In this document: positions 17,697-27,136 of the stretch, one piece after another
Position numbering within the stretch: the stretch's first letter is position 1
How the letters are laid out: each line of letters starts with the position of its first letter
Source of the DNA: an uncultured Bacteroidales bacterium
GTDB lineage: Bacteria > Bacteroidota > Bacteroidia > Bacteroidales > P3
DNA length: 64,000 nucleotides
Direction: 5' to 3'
NCBI GenBank assembly: GCA_947167075.1
Contig: CAMVGR010000001.1
Location: 186,001 to 250,000, forward strand
The notes under the pieces: generated by a model
What the model was told of the DNA's origin: nothing
What the model saw: only the letters and a program-made list of their open reading frames with translations
The model's database searches: none
Translations under genes and position numbers: made by a program

Positions 17697-18779
17697 ATGA
17701 AACGTTCATTTCTTTTTCTATCAATGATACTCGCTATCGTGGCGGCTTCGGCACAAGATACCCTAGTGAACAGTCTGAAACCAGAGTATTTTTACAATCA
17801 TCATTGGGTAGGAGAGGGTGGTCGCCATATTTGGATAATACCGGAGATTGGTACCCAATACCTTTTTGCCGAATTTTATGCTGCAAAACCAATGAAAGTA
17901 TATGGCATGGCGGTGTTTGTTCTACCAAAAGAAAAAAACCAGTTTTGCTATACCCCGGATTCGAACAGTACCGATTTTTTTGGATTGTTTGTTAGGAATC
18001 TTGACAATCCTGTCTTTTCTGGAGAAAACTTGCTGCAGTCGGAGCATTCGCCAGTGAAATTGATTAGTGATTCGCTATTCCTGAATCCTGGCGAAGTAGA
18101 GCCAACGTGCTATTTCCGATACAATAATACTGATGTCAGTGGTAACGAAGATTGCTACGATAGGGTGTACGAACTCTACTTTGATAGTGCAATCACAGTG
18201 GATGGATATTTTATGTTGGGAAGAAGCACAACGGGATATATTGGCATTAAGGAGAATAAGTGGAGAATACCGGAAACATGCGGAAAAATGAAGGATTCCA
18301 TCGTGCCCGTGTACTATATGGTTTATAATAGCGGTGGAAAGTCATCTTTTTTTCCTGAGTACAATTACGAAAAATATTATGACTATGTTTCACTTGAATA
18401 CATCTACAATAATAACACAAGTCTTGATAAATGCTGTCCCATAACAGGCGGAGATCGTTTTCTATGGTTCCCAATTATCAATCCTGATGAGATAGATACT
18501 ACCAGTTCGCCAGACGATACTTTATTCATTGGCAAGGAGCCGCTGATGCAGCGCTATGTGAGTGTGCAACCCAACCCTGCAGTGGGCGAGGTGACGGTGC
18601 TGTCGAGCGTCGGGATGGAAGAGGTGGAGGCCTACAATATGTCGGGCGAGAAGGTGGCCCAATGGAAGGCCACGGGCCTCAATACACAGTTGGACGTGAG
18701 CCAGTTGCCGAGCGGAGTGTACATACTGAATATAAAGACCCCTATGGGCGTGGCCAGCAAGAAGCTAGTGGTGCAATAA
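17697..18779 (+). CDS. Secreted protein with T9SS sorting domain
   Basis: 360 residues: signal peptide ending VAASAQD, a globular portion of about 260 residues with no family that I recognise (HHWVGEGGRHIWIIPEIG near the start; several Tyr- and Asn-rich segments), then a type A T9SS sorting domain (VQPNPAVGEVTVLSSVGMEE, LPSGVYILNI, ending ASKKLVVQ). The coding sequence of the body is A/T-rich with poor codon match to the neighbours, while the last 240 bases (from about 18535) are distinctly G/C-rich, as if a foreign or fast-evolving body had been joined to a resident sorting module. Confidence 0.8.
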   Translation: MKRSFLFLSMILAIVAASAQDTLVNSLKPEYFYNHHWVGEGGRHIWIIPEIGTQYLFAEFYAAKPMKVYGMAVFVLPKEKNQFCYTPDSNSTDFFGLFVRNLDNPVFSGENLLQSEHSPVKLISDSLFLNPGEVEPTCYFRYNNTDVSGNEDCYDRVYELYFDSAITVDGYFMLGRSTTGYIGIKENKWRIPETCGKMKDSIVPVYYMVYNSGGKSSFFPEYNYEKYYDYVSLEYIYNNNTSLDKCCPITGGDRFLWFPIINPDEIDTTSSPDDTLFIGKEPLMQRYVSVQPNPAVGEVTVLSSVGMEEVEAYNMSGEKVAQWKATGLNTQLDVSQLPSGVYILNIKTPMGVASKKLVVQ

Positions 18780-18804
18780 AGCCAACCGGCAGATACATAT
18801 CAAA

Positions 18805-18840
18805 CTGCAGGGACGGCCACCGGTGTGGCCGTCCCTGCAG
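18805..18840 (+). terminator. Strong hairpin after the T9SS protein gene
   Basis: A perfect 16-bp inverted repeat with a CGGT loop (stem 18805-18820 with 18825-18840). There is no T-run beyond it, so it may act as a bidirectional processing or stabilising hairpin rather than a classic intrinsic terminator. Confidence 0.6.
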
Positions 18841-18996
18841 CATTTATCAGCCAAACATGGAATATGTTAATTGCCAACTGTCTTTTTAACATTATTTACG
18901 ACAGTAGGATAAAATAATGTAAAATTTACGTCGTTATACCTTCACCGCGATTAGGCGGAAAAGTTGAATAGAAATTAGAATAAAAGTCGATATAGT

Positions 18997-19869
18997 ATGA
19001 AGAAAACTATCGTGGCCGTAGGCCTTATGACAATGAGTGTGGTATTCTCCGGATGCAATCAGCGGGAGTTGGATACCAGACAGATGAGAATCGATTCCTT
19101 GCAACGCATAGTCGATACAAAGGATATGGAGATTGACAGTCTGTTCACTATGCTCAATGAGATTGAGGACAATCTGTCGATGATCAACTCTAAGTATTCG
19201 ACCGTACAGGAAATGCGTCGCCGTACCACAGAGGGTACTTTCGATCAGAAGAAAGAGATAGCAGCACAGCTGAGTTCCATTGAAAGCATGATGGCCGACA
19301 ACAAGCAGAAGATAGCCAAGCTGAACGAACGTGTGAACAATCTGACCGGCAAGAATACTGACCTCGAGGGCTACATCACCCGACTGGAGGAGCGTGCCGC
19401 CCAGCAAGAGCAGCAAATTGCCAATTTGATGGCTGAACTGCAGAGCAGCAAAGAGATCATCGAGGGGCTGAACCGCAATGTGAATGAGCTCACTGCTACC
19501 AATATTAAGAAAGACGAGCAGATAGCCCAGCATATCGCCGATGCGAACAAGGCATACTTTGTGGTGGGTGGCTACGACGAGCTGAAAGAGGCCGGTATCG
19601 TTCTGAAGAGCGGTGGTTTCCTCGGCATAGGCCGCAAACAGGGCACGGTGTCGGACATGAATACTGAGTTGTTTACAGAGATAGACCGTTCGAAGGTGAA
19701 CACCATCAGCATCAATAAAAAGAAAGCCGTGGTGGTGTCGCAGCATCCCGCCGGAAGCTACGAGTTGGTAGCAGACGAGGAGAATGCCGAGGTGACAGCC
19801 TACTTGCGTATCTTGAACCCTGTACAATTCTGGAAGTATACCGACTATTTGGTGATCTCGACCAAATAG
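18997..19869 (+). CDS. Coiled-coil lipoprotein
   Basis: 290 residues. A lipobox (VVFSGC, Cys at about 19) directs lipidation; residues 24 to about 185 are a long heptad-type coiled coil (IDSLQRIVDTKDMEIDSLF; repeated KIAKLNERVNNLTG and AAQQEQQIANLMAEL segments); the last 100 residues form a small beta-rich domain (FVVGGYDELKEAG, VNTISINKKKAVVVSQHPAGSY). This architecture is common among Bacteroidetes periplasmic lipoproteins of unknown function. It is followed by a stem-loop and then the asparaginase gene in the same direction. Confidence 0.75.
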   Translation: MKKTIVAVGLMTMSVVFSGCNQRELDTRQMRIDSLQRIVDTKDMEIDSLFTMLNEIEDNLSMINSKYSTVQEMRRRTTEGTFDQKKEIAAQLSSIESMMADNKQKIAKLNERVNNLTGKNTDLEGYITRLEERAAQQEQQIANLMAELQSSKEIIEGLNRNVNELTATNIKKDEQIAQHIADANKAYFVVGGYDELKEAGIVLKSGGFLGIGRKQGTVSDMNTELFTEIDRSKVNTISINKKKAVVVSQHPAGSYELVADEENAEVTAYLRILNPVQFWKYTDYLVISTK

Positions 19870-19880
19870 TGACATGTATT

Positions 19881-19934
19881 CCGCCTTCGTTGCGTACACC
19901 ACCTCGTATAGAGACTGGTGCGTATCGAAGGCGG
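19881..19934 (+). other. Intergenic stem-loop between lipoprotein and asparaginase genes
   Basis: CCGCCTT at 19881-19887 pairs with AAGGCGG at 19928-19934, and ACACCA with TGGTG further in, giving an imperfect stem around a 20-base loop. There is no T-run; it could be an attenuating or mRNA-stability hairpin. Confidence 0.4.
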
Positions 19935-19956
19935 ATTGCTATTACCCTTCAAAGAC

Positions 19957-20973
19957 ATGCATAATAATCGTGTATTGATAGTTTACACTGGCGGTACCAT
20001 CGGAATGGTGCAGGACGAAAACGGGTCGTTGCATCCTTTCGCCCTCGATCGTATATACGATGCAGTGCCCCAACTGCGTAGCTGCGAGTATGACATCGAT
20101 TCGGTGACGCTTCCCAGTATCATCGATTCGAGCGATATGACTCCTAACTTGTGGGTCAGTATCGCCGAAATCATTGAGAACAACTATAACGATTATGACG
20201 GCTTTGTAGTGCTGCATGGCACCGACACTATGGCCTACACAGCGTCGGCGCTGAGTTTTATGTTTAAGAATCTCAGCAAGCCGATAGTGCTTACCGGAAG
20301 CCAGTTGCCGCTGGGCATGCTGCGAAGCGATGGTCGCGAAAATATCATCTGTGCCCTCGAAGTGGCCTCGACACGTTTGGCCACTATTCCAGAGGTGTGC
20401 ATCTTCTTTGAGAATCATCTCTATCGTGGCAATCGCTCCACCAAACAGAGTGCGGAGAATTTTGATGCTTTCGAGTCGTACAACTACCCCTCGCTGGCCA
20501 AGGCGGGTATCAATATCACCTTCAAGGAGCATCTCTTCCTGCCCATGCCCACCGAGCCACTGCAGGTGCGTAAGCATTTCGATACCCGTGTGGCCATCCT
20601 GAAACTCTTCCCGGGCATAGGCCCCGAGGTGGTCAATGCGGTGCTGAACGCTCCGGGGTTGCAAGGAGTGGTGATAGAGACATACGGCTCGGGCAATGCT
20701 CCGACGGGCGAATGGTTTATCAATGCACTCGATGCTGCCATACGTCGCGGCATTATTGTACTTAATGTGACGCAGTGCAAGGCTGGGGCGGTGAAGATGC
20801 GCCAGTATGCTGCCAGCTGCGATATGGACCGGATAGGGGTGATAGGCGCTGGCGACATCACCATAGAGGCGGCCATCACCAAGATGATGTGTCTGCTGGG
20901 TGAATACCCCGACAATAAGGAGCATGTTAGGGTGAGGCTAAGCCAATCGCTTAGGGGCGAAATCACGGAATAG
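19957..20973 (+). CDS. ansA: Type I L-asparaginase
   Basis: 338 residues from ATG at 19957. An upstream in-frame GTG would add 13 residues that lie inside the stem-loop, so it is disfavoured. Both catalytic threonine motifs are visible: YTGGTIGM near the N-terminus and LHGTDTMAYTAS at about residue 87, plus LTGSQLPLG and YGSGNAP. There is no signal peptide, matching the cytoplasmic type I enzyme that hydrolyses asparagine to aspartate and ammonia. The stop lies one base before the porT-like gene, so the two are co-transcribed. Confidence 0.93.
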   Translation: MHNNRVLIVYTGGTIGMVQDENGSLHPFALDRIYDAVPQLRSCEYDIDSVTLPSIIDSSDMTPNLWVSIAEIIENNYNDYDGFVVLHGTDTMAYTASALSFMFKNLSKPIVLTGSQLPLGMLRSDGRENIICALEVASTRLATIPEVCIFFENHLYRGNRSTKQSAENFDAFESYNYPSLAKAGINITFKEHLFLPMPTEPLQVRKHFDTRVAILKLFPGIGPEVVNAVLNAPGLQGVVIETYGSGNAPTGEWFINALDAAIRRGIIVLNVTQCKAGAVKMRQYAASCDMDRIGVIGAGDITIEAAITKMMCLLGEYPDNKEHVRVRLSQSLRGEITE

Positions 20974-20974
20974 A

Positions 20975-21739
20975 ATGAGACTGCAAATCGAAGGCTTTAC
21001 TCTGCGAAGGTGGATGGGCATACCGCTGGCCATTGCAATGGTAGTGCTGCTGCATCTTCCTGCAGTGAATACTGTATGTGCCCAAGGACAGATAGGCAAT
21101 CTGGGTGGCTTCGACCGTAGGTTGCTGCACTATGGCATCCAGGTGGGCTATACGCAGAGCAAGTTCGATTTGAGATTCTCCGACGACGATGTATTGCGGC
21201 AGACAATGCAGGGGGTGACGTCCTATTATGAGCGGGGATTCCATATTGCTGTTGTGGGCGATATGAGATTGGGTAACTGGTTCAATCTGCGACTGCTGCC
21301 AGGTGTCACACTGGTAACGCGCAATATTTCCTATTCGTGGGAGCATAACTATTTCGAGTCCCACCACTCGTTGGAACAGATGCGCAACGTGGAGTCGGTA
21401 TATGGTGATATACCGATAGAGTTCAAGTTCAGAGCGGTGCGCTATGGCAACTTCCGCCCCTATCTGACGGCTGGGGCGAGCTATGGTTTCGATTTCGCTT
21501 CGTTTAGGAAGAACAGAAATATGACCAACCAGTCGATAGTGAAACTTCAACCGAGCGACCTCCGGTACACAATGGGAGTAGGCTTCGATGTCTTTCTGAG
21601 GTATGTGAAGTTCGCCATCGAGTTGAAGATGAACTTTGGGTTGCTCGACCTCAAGGTTGACGATATGGATATTTACACCACCTCGTTCGATTATCTCCGC
21701 ACAAGAACGTTTATGCTTAGTTTCACCTTCGAAGGTTAG
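20975..21739 (+). CDS. porT: PorT-like outer-membrane protein of the type IX secretion system
   Basis: 254 residues: an N-terminal hydrophobic signal segment ending CAQGQ, then an eight-strand-type barrel beginning NLGGFDRRLLHYGIQVGY and continuing RLGNWFNLRLLPGVTLVTR, YGDIPIEFKFRAVRYGNFRPYL and GASYGFDF, a pattern matching PorT family proteins. PorT is required for export of T9SS cargo in Porphyromonas and gliding Bacteroidetes. The presence of at least four T9SS sorting domains elsewhere in the window is consistent. It is tightly linked to ansA (1-bp spacing), a placement I would not have predicted from function. Confidence 0.82.
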   Translation: MRLQIEGFTLRRWMGIPLAIAMVVLLHLPAVNTVCAQGQIGNLGGFDRRLLHYGIQVGYTQSKFDLRFSDDDVLRQTMQGVTSYYERGFHIAVVGDMRLGNWFNLRLLPGVTLVTRNISYSWEHNYFESHHSLEQMRNVESVYGDIPIEFKFRAVRYGNFRPYLTAGASYGFDFASFRKNRNMTNQSIVKLQPSDLRYTMGVGFDVFLRYVKFAIELKMNFGLLDLKVDDMDIYTTSFDYLRTRTFMLSFTFEG

Positions 21740-21748
21740 TGTGTTCTG

Positions 21749-23278
21749 TCAGATGATGATGGCCTCGGCACAGCGGATACCGTCGAGGGCAGAGCTGACG
21801 ATGCCGCCGGCATAGCCTGCCCCTTCGCCACAGGGGAAAAGATTGGATAGTTGGGGATGCTGTAGGGTAATACGATCCCTTGGTATTCGCACGGGACTTG
21901 ATGTTCTGCTTTCGACGGCGAGAATCGATGCCTCGTCAGTGATAAAGCCGTGCATGCGTCGGTCGAAGTCTTTGAATCCCTGCGTCAAGGCTTTTACAAT
22001 GAACGGAGGCATTAATTCGTGGAGTGGGGTACTGACCACATGTCCCATGTATCCAGACTTGTTTAGATGCGACGAGGGGCGATGTTGCAGGAAGTCGACC
22101 AGGCGTTGAGTGGGGGCATTGATGGCATCGCCTGCGGCATGGAACATCTGTTGCTCCACCTGCTGCTGGAATCGGAGCAGAGAGAACACATCGTTGCCAT
22201 CGACATCTTCCATCCCTACGGTGACGGCGATACCGCTGTTGGCATAAGGGGAGTTGCGTCGATGGTTGCTCATCCCATTCACCACTTGTTGCCCAAAGTC
22301 GGTGGCTGCCGGCACGATGACCCCTCCAGGGCACATGCAGAAAGAGAAGACCCCATGGGAACCTACCTGGGTGGTGAGACTATAGGCTGCAGGAGGGAGT
22401 AGGCTGGAATAATCGCGTCCATGATACTGAATCTCGTTAATAAGAGATTGAGGATGCTCGACACGTACACCTAAAGCAAAAGGTTTGGCTTCTAATATCC
22501 ATCCATTGCGGTCGAACATATAGTATATGTCACGGGCAGAATGGCCAGTGGCAAGTATCACTGCTTGTCCTTCGATCTTGTTTCCGTCGGTGTCGATAAC
22601 ACCTGCTACGCGATTGTCCCTAGTGATAAGATTCTCGACACGTGTATTGAACAGATATTCACCACCATGATCTTCGATGGTGTGTCGCATGTTGGATATG
22701 ATTCCACTCAGTCGGTCGGTTCCAATGTGGGCGTGTGCATCGAGCATGATGTCAGGGTCTGCTCCGTGAGCGACAAAGGTGGACAATACGTCGTCGATAT
22801 TGCCTCGTTTTGTGGATCGTGTATAGAGCTTACCATCGCTATAGGTGCCAGCACCACCTTCGCCAAAGCACCAGTTGCTATCAGGGTTCAGTATTTGCTC
22901 CCGCCCTAGACGTGCCACATCGAATTTACGCTCCTCTACTTTCTTACCCCTTTCAACAATAATGGGCTTGATTCCTCGCTGCAGGCATCGCAGTGCAGCA
23001 AAAAGACCTGCTGGTCCAGCACCAACCACTACAACACGGGGCGAGCTGGCATTAATCGTATGGGGAAAAAATGGTTCATGATTGGCTTTTTCTATATTGC
23101 CAATGATAATATCGGTGTGGTACACTATCTTCTTCCGACGACAGTCAAGGGTGCGTCGAATAACGTGTAGCTCGTCGGGCGAATCGACGGTAATGCCGTA
23201 TTGTCGTGATACTGCTTTACGCATGTTTTCTGCAACATGGTATTCCTCGGGTGTAAGGTCTATGCTGATCTTTTTCAT
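21749..23278 (-). CDS. FAD-dependent oxidoreductase (uncharacterised dehydrogenase family)
   Basis: 509 residues. A small N-terminal ferredoxin-like domain (1 to about 75) precedes a dinucleotide-binding fold, VVVVGAGPAGLFAALRC at about 81-97, and the conserved CFGEGGAGTYSDGKL and GHSARDIYYM segments, with a C-terminal LFPCGEGAGYAGGI FAD-contact motif. This is the family annotated as NAD(P)/FAD-dependent dehydrogenase, widespread in Bacteroidetes and Firmicutes; the substrate is unknown. The gene is convergent with porT (9-bp gap) and divergent from uvrB. Confidence 0.88.
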   Translation of the reverse strand: MKKISIDLTPEEYHVAENMRKAVSRQYGITVDSPDELHVIRRTLDCRRKKIVYHTDIIIGNIEKANHEPFFPHTINASSPRVVVVGAGPAGLFAALRCLQRGIKPIIVERGKKVEERKFDVARLGREQILNPDSNWCFGEGGAGTYSDGKLYTRSTKRGNIDDVLSTFVAHGADPDIMLDAHAHIGTDRLSGIISNMRHTIEDHGGEYLFNTRVENLITRDNRVAGVIDTDGNKIEGQAVILATGHSARDIYYMFDRNGWILEAKPFALGVRVEHPQSLINEIQYHGRDYSSLLPPAAYSLTTQVGSHGVFSFCMCPGGVIVPAATDFGQQVVNGMSNHRRNSPYANSGIAVTVGMEDVDGNDVFSLLRFQQQVEQQMFHAAGDAINAPTQRLVDFLQHRPSSHLNKSGYMGHVVSTPLHELMPPFIVKALTQGFKDFDRRMHGFITDEASILAVESRTSSPVRIPRDRITLQHPQLSNLFPCGEGAGYAGGIVSSALDGIRCAEAIII

Positions 23279-23357
23279 TACAGATTGATAACGAGAGCAC
23301 GACAGTTTTATTTTACAGAGTAAAGCAATATAAACGATTATTATCCGTTAATCAAAT

Positions 23358-25475
23358 ATGGATTTCGATTTGAAATCGGATTTTTCTCCAATGGGGGATC
23401 AGCCGGATGCTATCAAGCAGCTGGTGGATGGAGTATTGTCTGGAACGAGAGCCCAAGTGTTGCAGGGGGTTACGGGAAGTGGGAAGACCTTTACGGTGGC
23501 TAATGTTATAAAGCAGTTGAATCGCCCGACATTGGTGATGAGCCACAATAAGACACTAGCCGCTCAGTTGTATGGAGAGTTTAAACAGTTTTTCCCCAAT
23601 AATGCTGTAGAGTATTTTGTTAGCTATTATGACTACTATCAGCCAGAAGCATATATACCGTCGACCAATACATACATAGAGAAGGACTTGGCAATCAATG
23701 ACGAATTGGATAAACTACGTCTTCGTGCCAGTAGTGCATTGCTGAGTGGTAGAAGGGATGTAATAGTTGTTAGCAGTGTGAGTTGTATCTACGGAATAGG
23801 CAATCCGGAAGAATTCAAAAGGGGAACCGTTACACTCAAAGTGGGTGACAGAATCAAGAGAGACGACATGTTACTCCAGCTGCTGGAGGGTCAGTATGTA
23901 CGGAATGAGATAGAGTTTACCAATGGCCGCTTCCGTGTGAAGGGAGACACCGTTGATGTGTTTCCGTCGTTTGCAGACTTCTGTTACAGAATATCATTTT
24001 GGGATGATGAAATAGAATCATTGGAGAGTTTTGACCCTATCAGTGGCCATCGTATAGAGTCGCTGACGGAAGTAGTGATATATCCTGCCTCAAACTTCTT
24101 GACAAACAAAGAGAGTATGGGAGAAGCTCTGCGTCAGATAAAGTATGATATGATAGAACGTAGGGACTATCTGTATTCTTTAGGTAAGAATTTAGAGGCA
24201 AAGAGATTGGAGGAGCGGGTGAACTACGATGTGGAAATGATACAGGAGTTGGGTTACTGTTCAGGCATTGAGAATTATAGTCGATACTTTGATGGCCGAA
24301 AACCAGGTAGCCGCCCTTTCTGTTTAATAGATTATTTCCCGGACGATTTTCTATTAGTTATAGACGAAAGCCATGTCACAGTTCCTCAGATTGGTGCCAT
24401 GTATGGGGGTGATAGAAGCAGAAAGACATCTTTGGTGGAATATGGCTTTAGACTTCCATCGGCTTTGGACAACCGTCCTCTTACATACGATGAGTTCTAT
24501 GCCTTGACGGGCCAGACAATCTATATTTCAGCTACACCTGCCGACTATGAATTGAGAGAAGCAGAAGGAGTGGTGGTTGAACAAGTGATTCGTCCAACAG
24601 GTTTGTTAGACCCAGTGGTGGAGGTGAGACCTGCTGTGAGTCAGGTGGATGATCTTCTGGATGAGATTGAGAATACGGTAGATAAGGGGGAACGTGTGTT
24701 GGTAACGACTTTAACCAAGAGAATGGCTGAAGAGTTGACTGGCTATTTGACAAATCTGGGAATCCGCAGCAAATATATTCACAGCGATGTGGATACCCTG
24801 GAGCGGGTGGAGATAATGAGAGATTTGCGAATGGGTGTATTTGATGTTCTTGTGGGTGTTAATCTGCTACGTGAAGGACTGGATTTGCCAGAAGTTAGCC
24901 TTGTGGCGATACTAGATGCGGACAAGGAAGGCTTTTTACGGTCAGACAGGGCACTTATCCAAACCATAGGCCGTGCTGCACGAAATGTACACAGCAAGGC
25001 TATTTTGTATGGTGATACTATTACAGGGTCAATGCAGCGTGCAATAGACATCACCAATCAGCACCGAGATAAACAGATTCGCTACAACATGGAACATGGT
25101 ATTGTTCCTAAACAGATAGTTAAGAGTACGGAGGCAATTATCGGTACAACCAGTGTGATTGAGCGAGCTGCAGAAGAGTCGGACAACCAATGGGGAAGTG
25201 AAGGCGCGGCAACGGTGAAGACAAAAAAAGCACCAACTCGCCCATACGCCGATGCAGATGTTGTGGATGAATTAGGGCAGGTGGCAGAAAACTCATCGCA
25301 AAATATTGCTGAAGACAGAAGATTTCTGGCTATGAGTAAAGAACAACTGCGAAAAGAAATACGCGACAGACAAAGAAAAATGCAGATTGCCGCTAAGGAA
25401 CTTGATTTCATGCTCGCAGCAACATATCGTGATGAAATAAAAGAACTACAGACTTTATTGGATTCGGCAAGATGA
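23358..25475 (+). CDS. uvrB: Excinuclease ABC subunit B
   Basis: 705 residues with the Walker A GVTGSGKT (38-45), the beta-hairpin segment [12 protein letters not shown], the DESH Walker B variant ([18 protein letters not shown]), helicase motifs including [19 protein letters not shown] and QTIGRAARN, and a C-terminal UVR motif ([20 protein letters not shown]) that binds UvrC. UvrB verifies damage in nucleotide excision repair. The 3' end overlaps the next gene by four bases (ATGA). Confidence 0.98.
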   Translation: MDFDLKSDFSPMGDQPDAIKQLVDGVLSGTRAQVLQGVTGSGKTFTVANVIKQLNRPTLVMSHNKTLAAQLYGEFKQFFPNNAVEYFVSYYDYYQPEAYIPSTNTYIEKDLAINDELDKLRLRASSALLSGRRDVIVVSSVSCIYGIGNPEEFKRGTVTLKVGDRIKRDDMLLQLLEGQYVRNEIEFTNGRFRVKGDTVDVFPSFADFCYRISFWDDEIESLESFDPISGHRIESLTEVVIYPASNFLTNKESMGEALRQIKYDMIERRDYLYSLGKNLEAKRLEERVNYDVEMIQELGYCSGIENYSRYFDGRKPGSRPFCLIDYFPDDFLLVIDESHVTVPQIGAMYGGDRSRKTSLVEYGFRLPSALDNRPLTYDEFYALTGQTIYISATPADYELREAEGVVVEQVIRPTGLLDPVVEVRPAVSQVDDLLDEIENTVDKGERVLVTTLTKRMAEELTGYLTNLGIRSKYIHSDVDTLERVEIMRDLRMGVFDVLVGVNLLREGLDLPEVSLVAILDADKEGFLRSDRALIQTIGRAARNVHSKAILYGDTITGSMQRAIDITNQHRDKQIRYNMEHGIVPKQIVKSTEAIIGTTSVIERAAEESDNQWGSEGAATVKTKKAPTRPYADADVVDELGQVAENSSQNIAEDRRFLAMSKEQLRKEIRDRQRKMQIAAKELDFMLAATYRDEIKELQTLLDSAR

Positions 25476-26731
25476 AACAAATGAAATGGTATGACGTTTT
25501 ACAGTACATAGCAATGGTATGTACTTCATCCTTCTTGCTCGTAAATATCCATTTCGGTATTTATGCTGCTATAGCATTGGGAGGAGTCTCTTTTGTGAAG
25601 CTTCTAGCACAGTGGCGTATAGGCAATCCCGCCCTTACGTGGCCTATACGAGTTGCTTTGATGACACCAATACTATATTGGCTTTGTTATGTGCTAAGTG
25701 TGGTGTCAGGGCTACATCCGGAGAATGGCTCACAAATACTAACTAGAAAGGCCATCCTATTGATATATCCACTGTGTATTCTCTTGACGGATACTTCTTA
25801 TATAAAGAGTATCCATCTCCGTATCTTGGGATATGCTTTTTTGCTTTCTTGTACGCTGTCGTTCATCTACTATTGCGGAATAGCTATCGGGAAGATGTCG
25901 TCAGGCACAGAAATATCGCAGGTAATAAATGAATCATTTGATCCACGCCATCATGCATATAGTTCGCTTTATCTGGTAGCAGCCCTCGCATTTGTATATA
26001 TTGAGCTCACACGTAATTGGAAATCTAATCCCCGCTGGATTCGATATACACTGATGTCATTTGTACCGATACTGATTCTCTATACTGTTATAGTCAATTC
26101 GCGTGCAGGTATTATTGTGCTGTGGGTAGTCCTTGCCATTTGCTCAATTCTCATGTCACGACGCAAGTGGTGGCACGGAGTCCTCCTATTCCTGCTTGTG
26201 GGAGGCTATTGTGCCGGTTTGGAGACAGTGCTTCCGGGCCATACTAACAGAGTGACACAAACCATCGAAAACATGGAGGCCGACAAAGGAGATGCTCGTA
26301 TAGATATTAACAATTCCACTTCCCAACTGGTCATGCAAAGTCCAGTGTTCGGCTATGGGGCGGCGGAGTATCAGGATGAGATTGTAGAGCAATATGAAAA
26401 GGATGGCTACAAAAGGGGGGTGGAAAGCCGATACAACGCACATAACCAGTATTTCGAGACTATCATCAGCACAGGAGTGATAGGTCTTCTACTGCTTTTA
26501 GTGTGGCTTCTTTCTCCAATATGGTTGAGTATTTGGCAAATGCACCGACTGTATCCTCCTGCACTATTGCTTACTGTTATCGTTGTGCTCAATCTTGCAG
26601 TGGAAAGCATGCTGGAACGACAAATGGGATTACTCTTTGTTGGATGGTTCTATCCGTATATATTCCTATGTATCTCGGTTTTGGAACGTACGAAAACAAC
26701 CGACGTACACTCAAAAAAACTCTCGATATAG
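25472..26731 (+). CDS. O-antigen-ligase/polymerase-like membrane protein
   Basis: 419 residues with about ten transmembrane helices spread over the whole length and a longer periplasmic loop between residues 245 and 330 that contains [12 protein letters not shown] and [22 protein letters not shown]. The HNQYFE...GVIG pattern is the Wzy_C signature shared by O-antigen ligases (WaaL) and polymerases. It probably joins or ligates surface polysaccharide at the periplasmic face. It overlaps uvrB by four bases, so the two are translationally coupled, and the Kdo transferase gene is far away at the right edge. Confidence 0.8.
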   Translation: MKQMKWYDVLQYIAMVCTSSFLLVNIHFGIYAAIALGGVSFVKLLAQWRIGNPALTWPIRVALMTPILYWLCYVLSVVSGLHPENGSQILTRKAILLIYPLCILLTDTSYIKSIHLRILGYAFLLSCTLSFIYYCGIAIGKMSSGTEISQVINESFDPRHHAYSSLYLVAALAFVYIELTRNWKSNPRWIRYTLMSFVPILILYTVIVNSRAGIIVLWVVLAICSILMSRRKWWHGVLLFLLVGGYCAGLETVLPGHTNRVTQTIENMEADKGDARIDINNSTSQLVMQSPVFGYGAAEYQDEIVEQYEKDGYKRGVESRYNAHNQYFETIISTGVIGLLLLLVWLLSPIWLSIWQMHRLYPPALLLTVIVVLNLAVESMLERQMGLLFVGWFYPYIFLCISVLERTKTTDVHSKKLSI

Positions 26732-26782
26732 AAGAATAGTGTTTGTGCTATTCTGTTGAGATGTAGCGAATTGAAAAATAAA

Positions 26783-26814
26783 TTTGCACGGATGAAAAAA
26801 AGTTAGTACTTTTG
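26783..26814 (+). promoter_or_regulatory. Promoter of tRNA-Gln
   Basis: TTTG at 26783-26786 and TACTTTTG at 26807-26814, 20-bp spacing, 22 bp before the mature tRNA. Confidence 0.8.
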
Positions 26815-26835
26815 CACCCGTTTTCGACAAACGAT

Positions 26836-26906
26836 TGTCCCATGGTGTAATGGTAGCACATCAGATTTTGGTTCTGCTTGCCAAGGTTCGAATCCTTGTG
26901 GGACAA
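26836..26906 (+). tRNA. tRNA-Gln (anticodon TTG)
   Basis: A 7-bp acceptor stem TGTCCCA/TGGGACA, the D-arm TGGTGTAATGGTAGCAC, an anticodon loop with TTTTGGT (anticodon TTG), and the T-arm GGTTCGAATCC. The 3' CCA is not encoded. It is flanked by a promoter and a terminator, so it forms its own transcription unit. Confidence 0.96.
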
Positions 26907-26914
26907 CAAGCATG

Positions 26915-26945
26915 GAAGCACCTCGTCGAGGTGCTTCTTTCTTTT
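26915..26945 (+). terminator. Terminator of tRNA-Gln
   Basis: A perfect 10-bp stem GAAGCACCTC/GAGGTGCTTC with a 3-base loop, followed by a T-rich tract. Confidence 0.88.
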
Positions 26946-27029
26946 ATCCCTGGTCGGTAATTGTGGCTTTTAGCATAGTTTTTTCCATCGAATGATAGTA
27001 TTTTTTCTTGTACAATGAAAAAATATTCG

Positions 27030-27037
27030 TACTTTTG
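27030..27037 (+). promoter_or_regulatory. Promoter -7 box before a secreted-protein gene
   Basis: TACTTTTG, a TAnnTTTG match; CTTG at 27007-27010 (19-bp spacing) is an imperfect -33 element. Confidence 0.6.
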
Positions 27038-27136
27038 CAAAAGTAAATGTAATGGCCAAACAAGATTATGTGTTGTGTAATCTATTGGTTTTGTGGTTTG
27101 TGATATAATTATAGTGTTTCATAAAATATGTCAAGT

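Noticed and set aside
18934..19902. A 322-codon open frame opposite the coiled-coil lipoprotein gene
   Set aside because: Its composition is that of an antisense shadow; the plus-strand frame has a signal peptide, lipobox and coiled coil.
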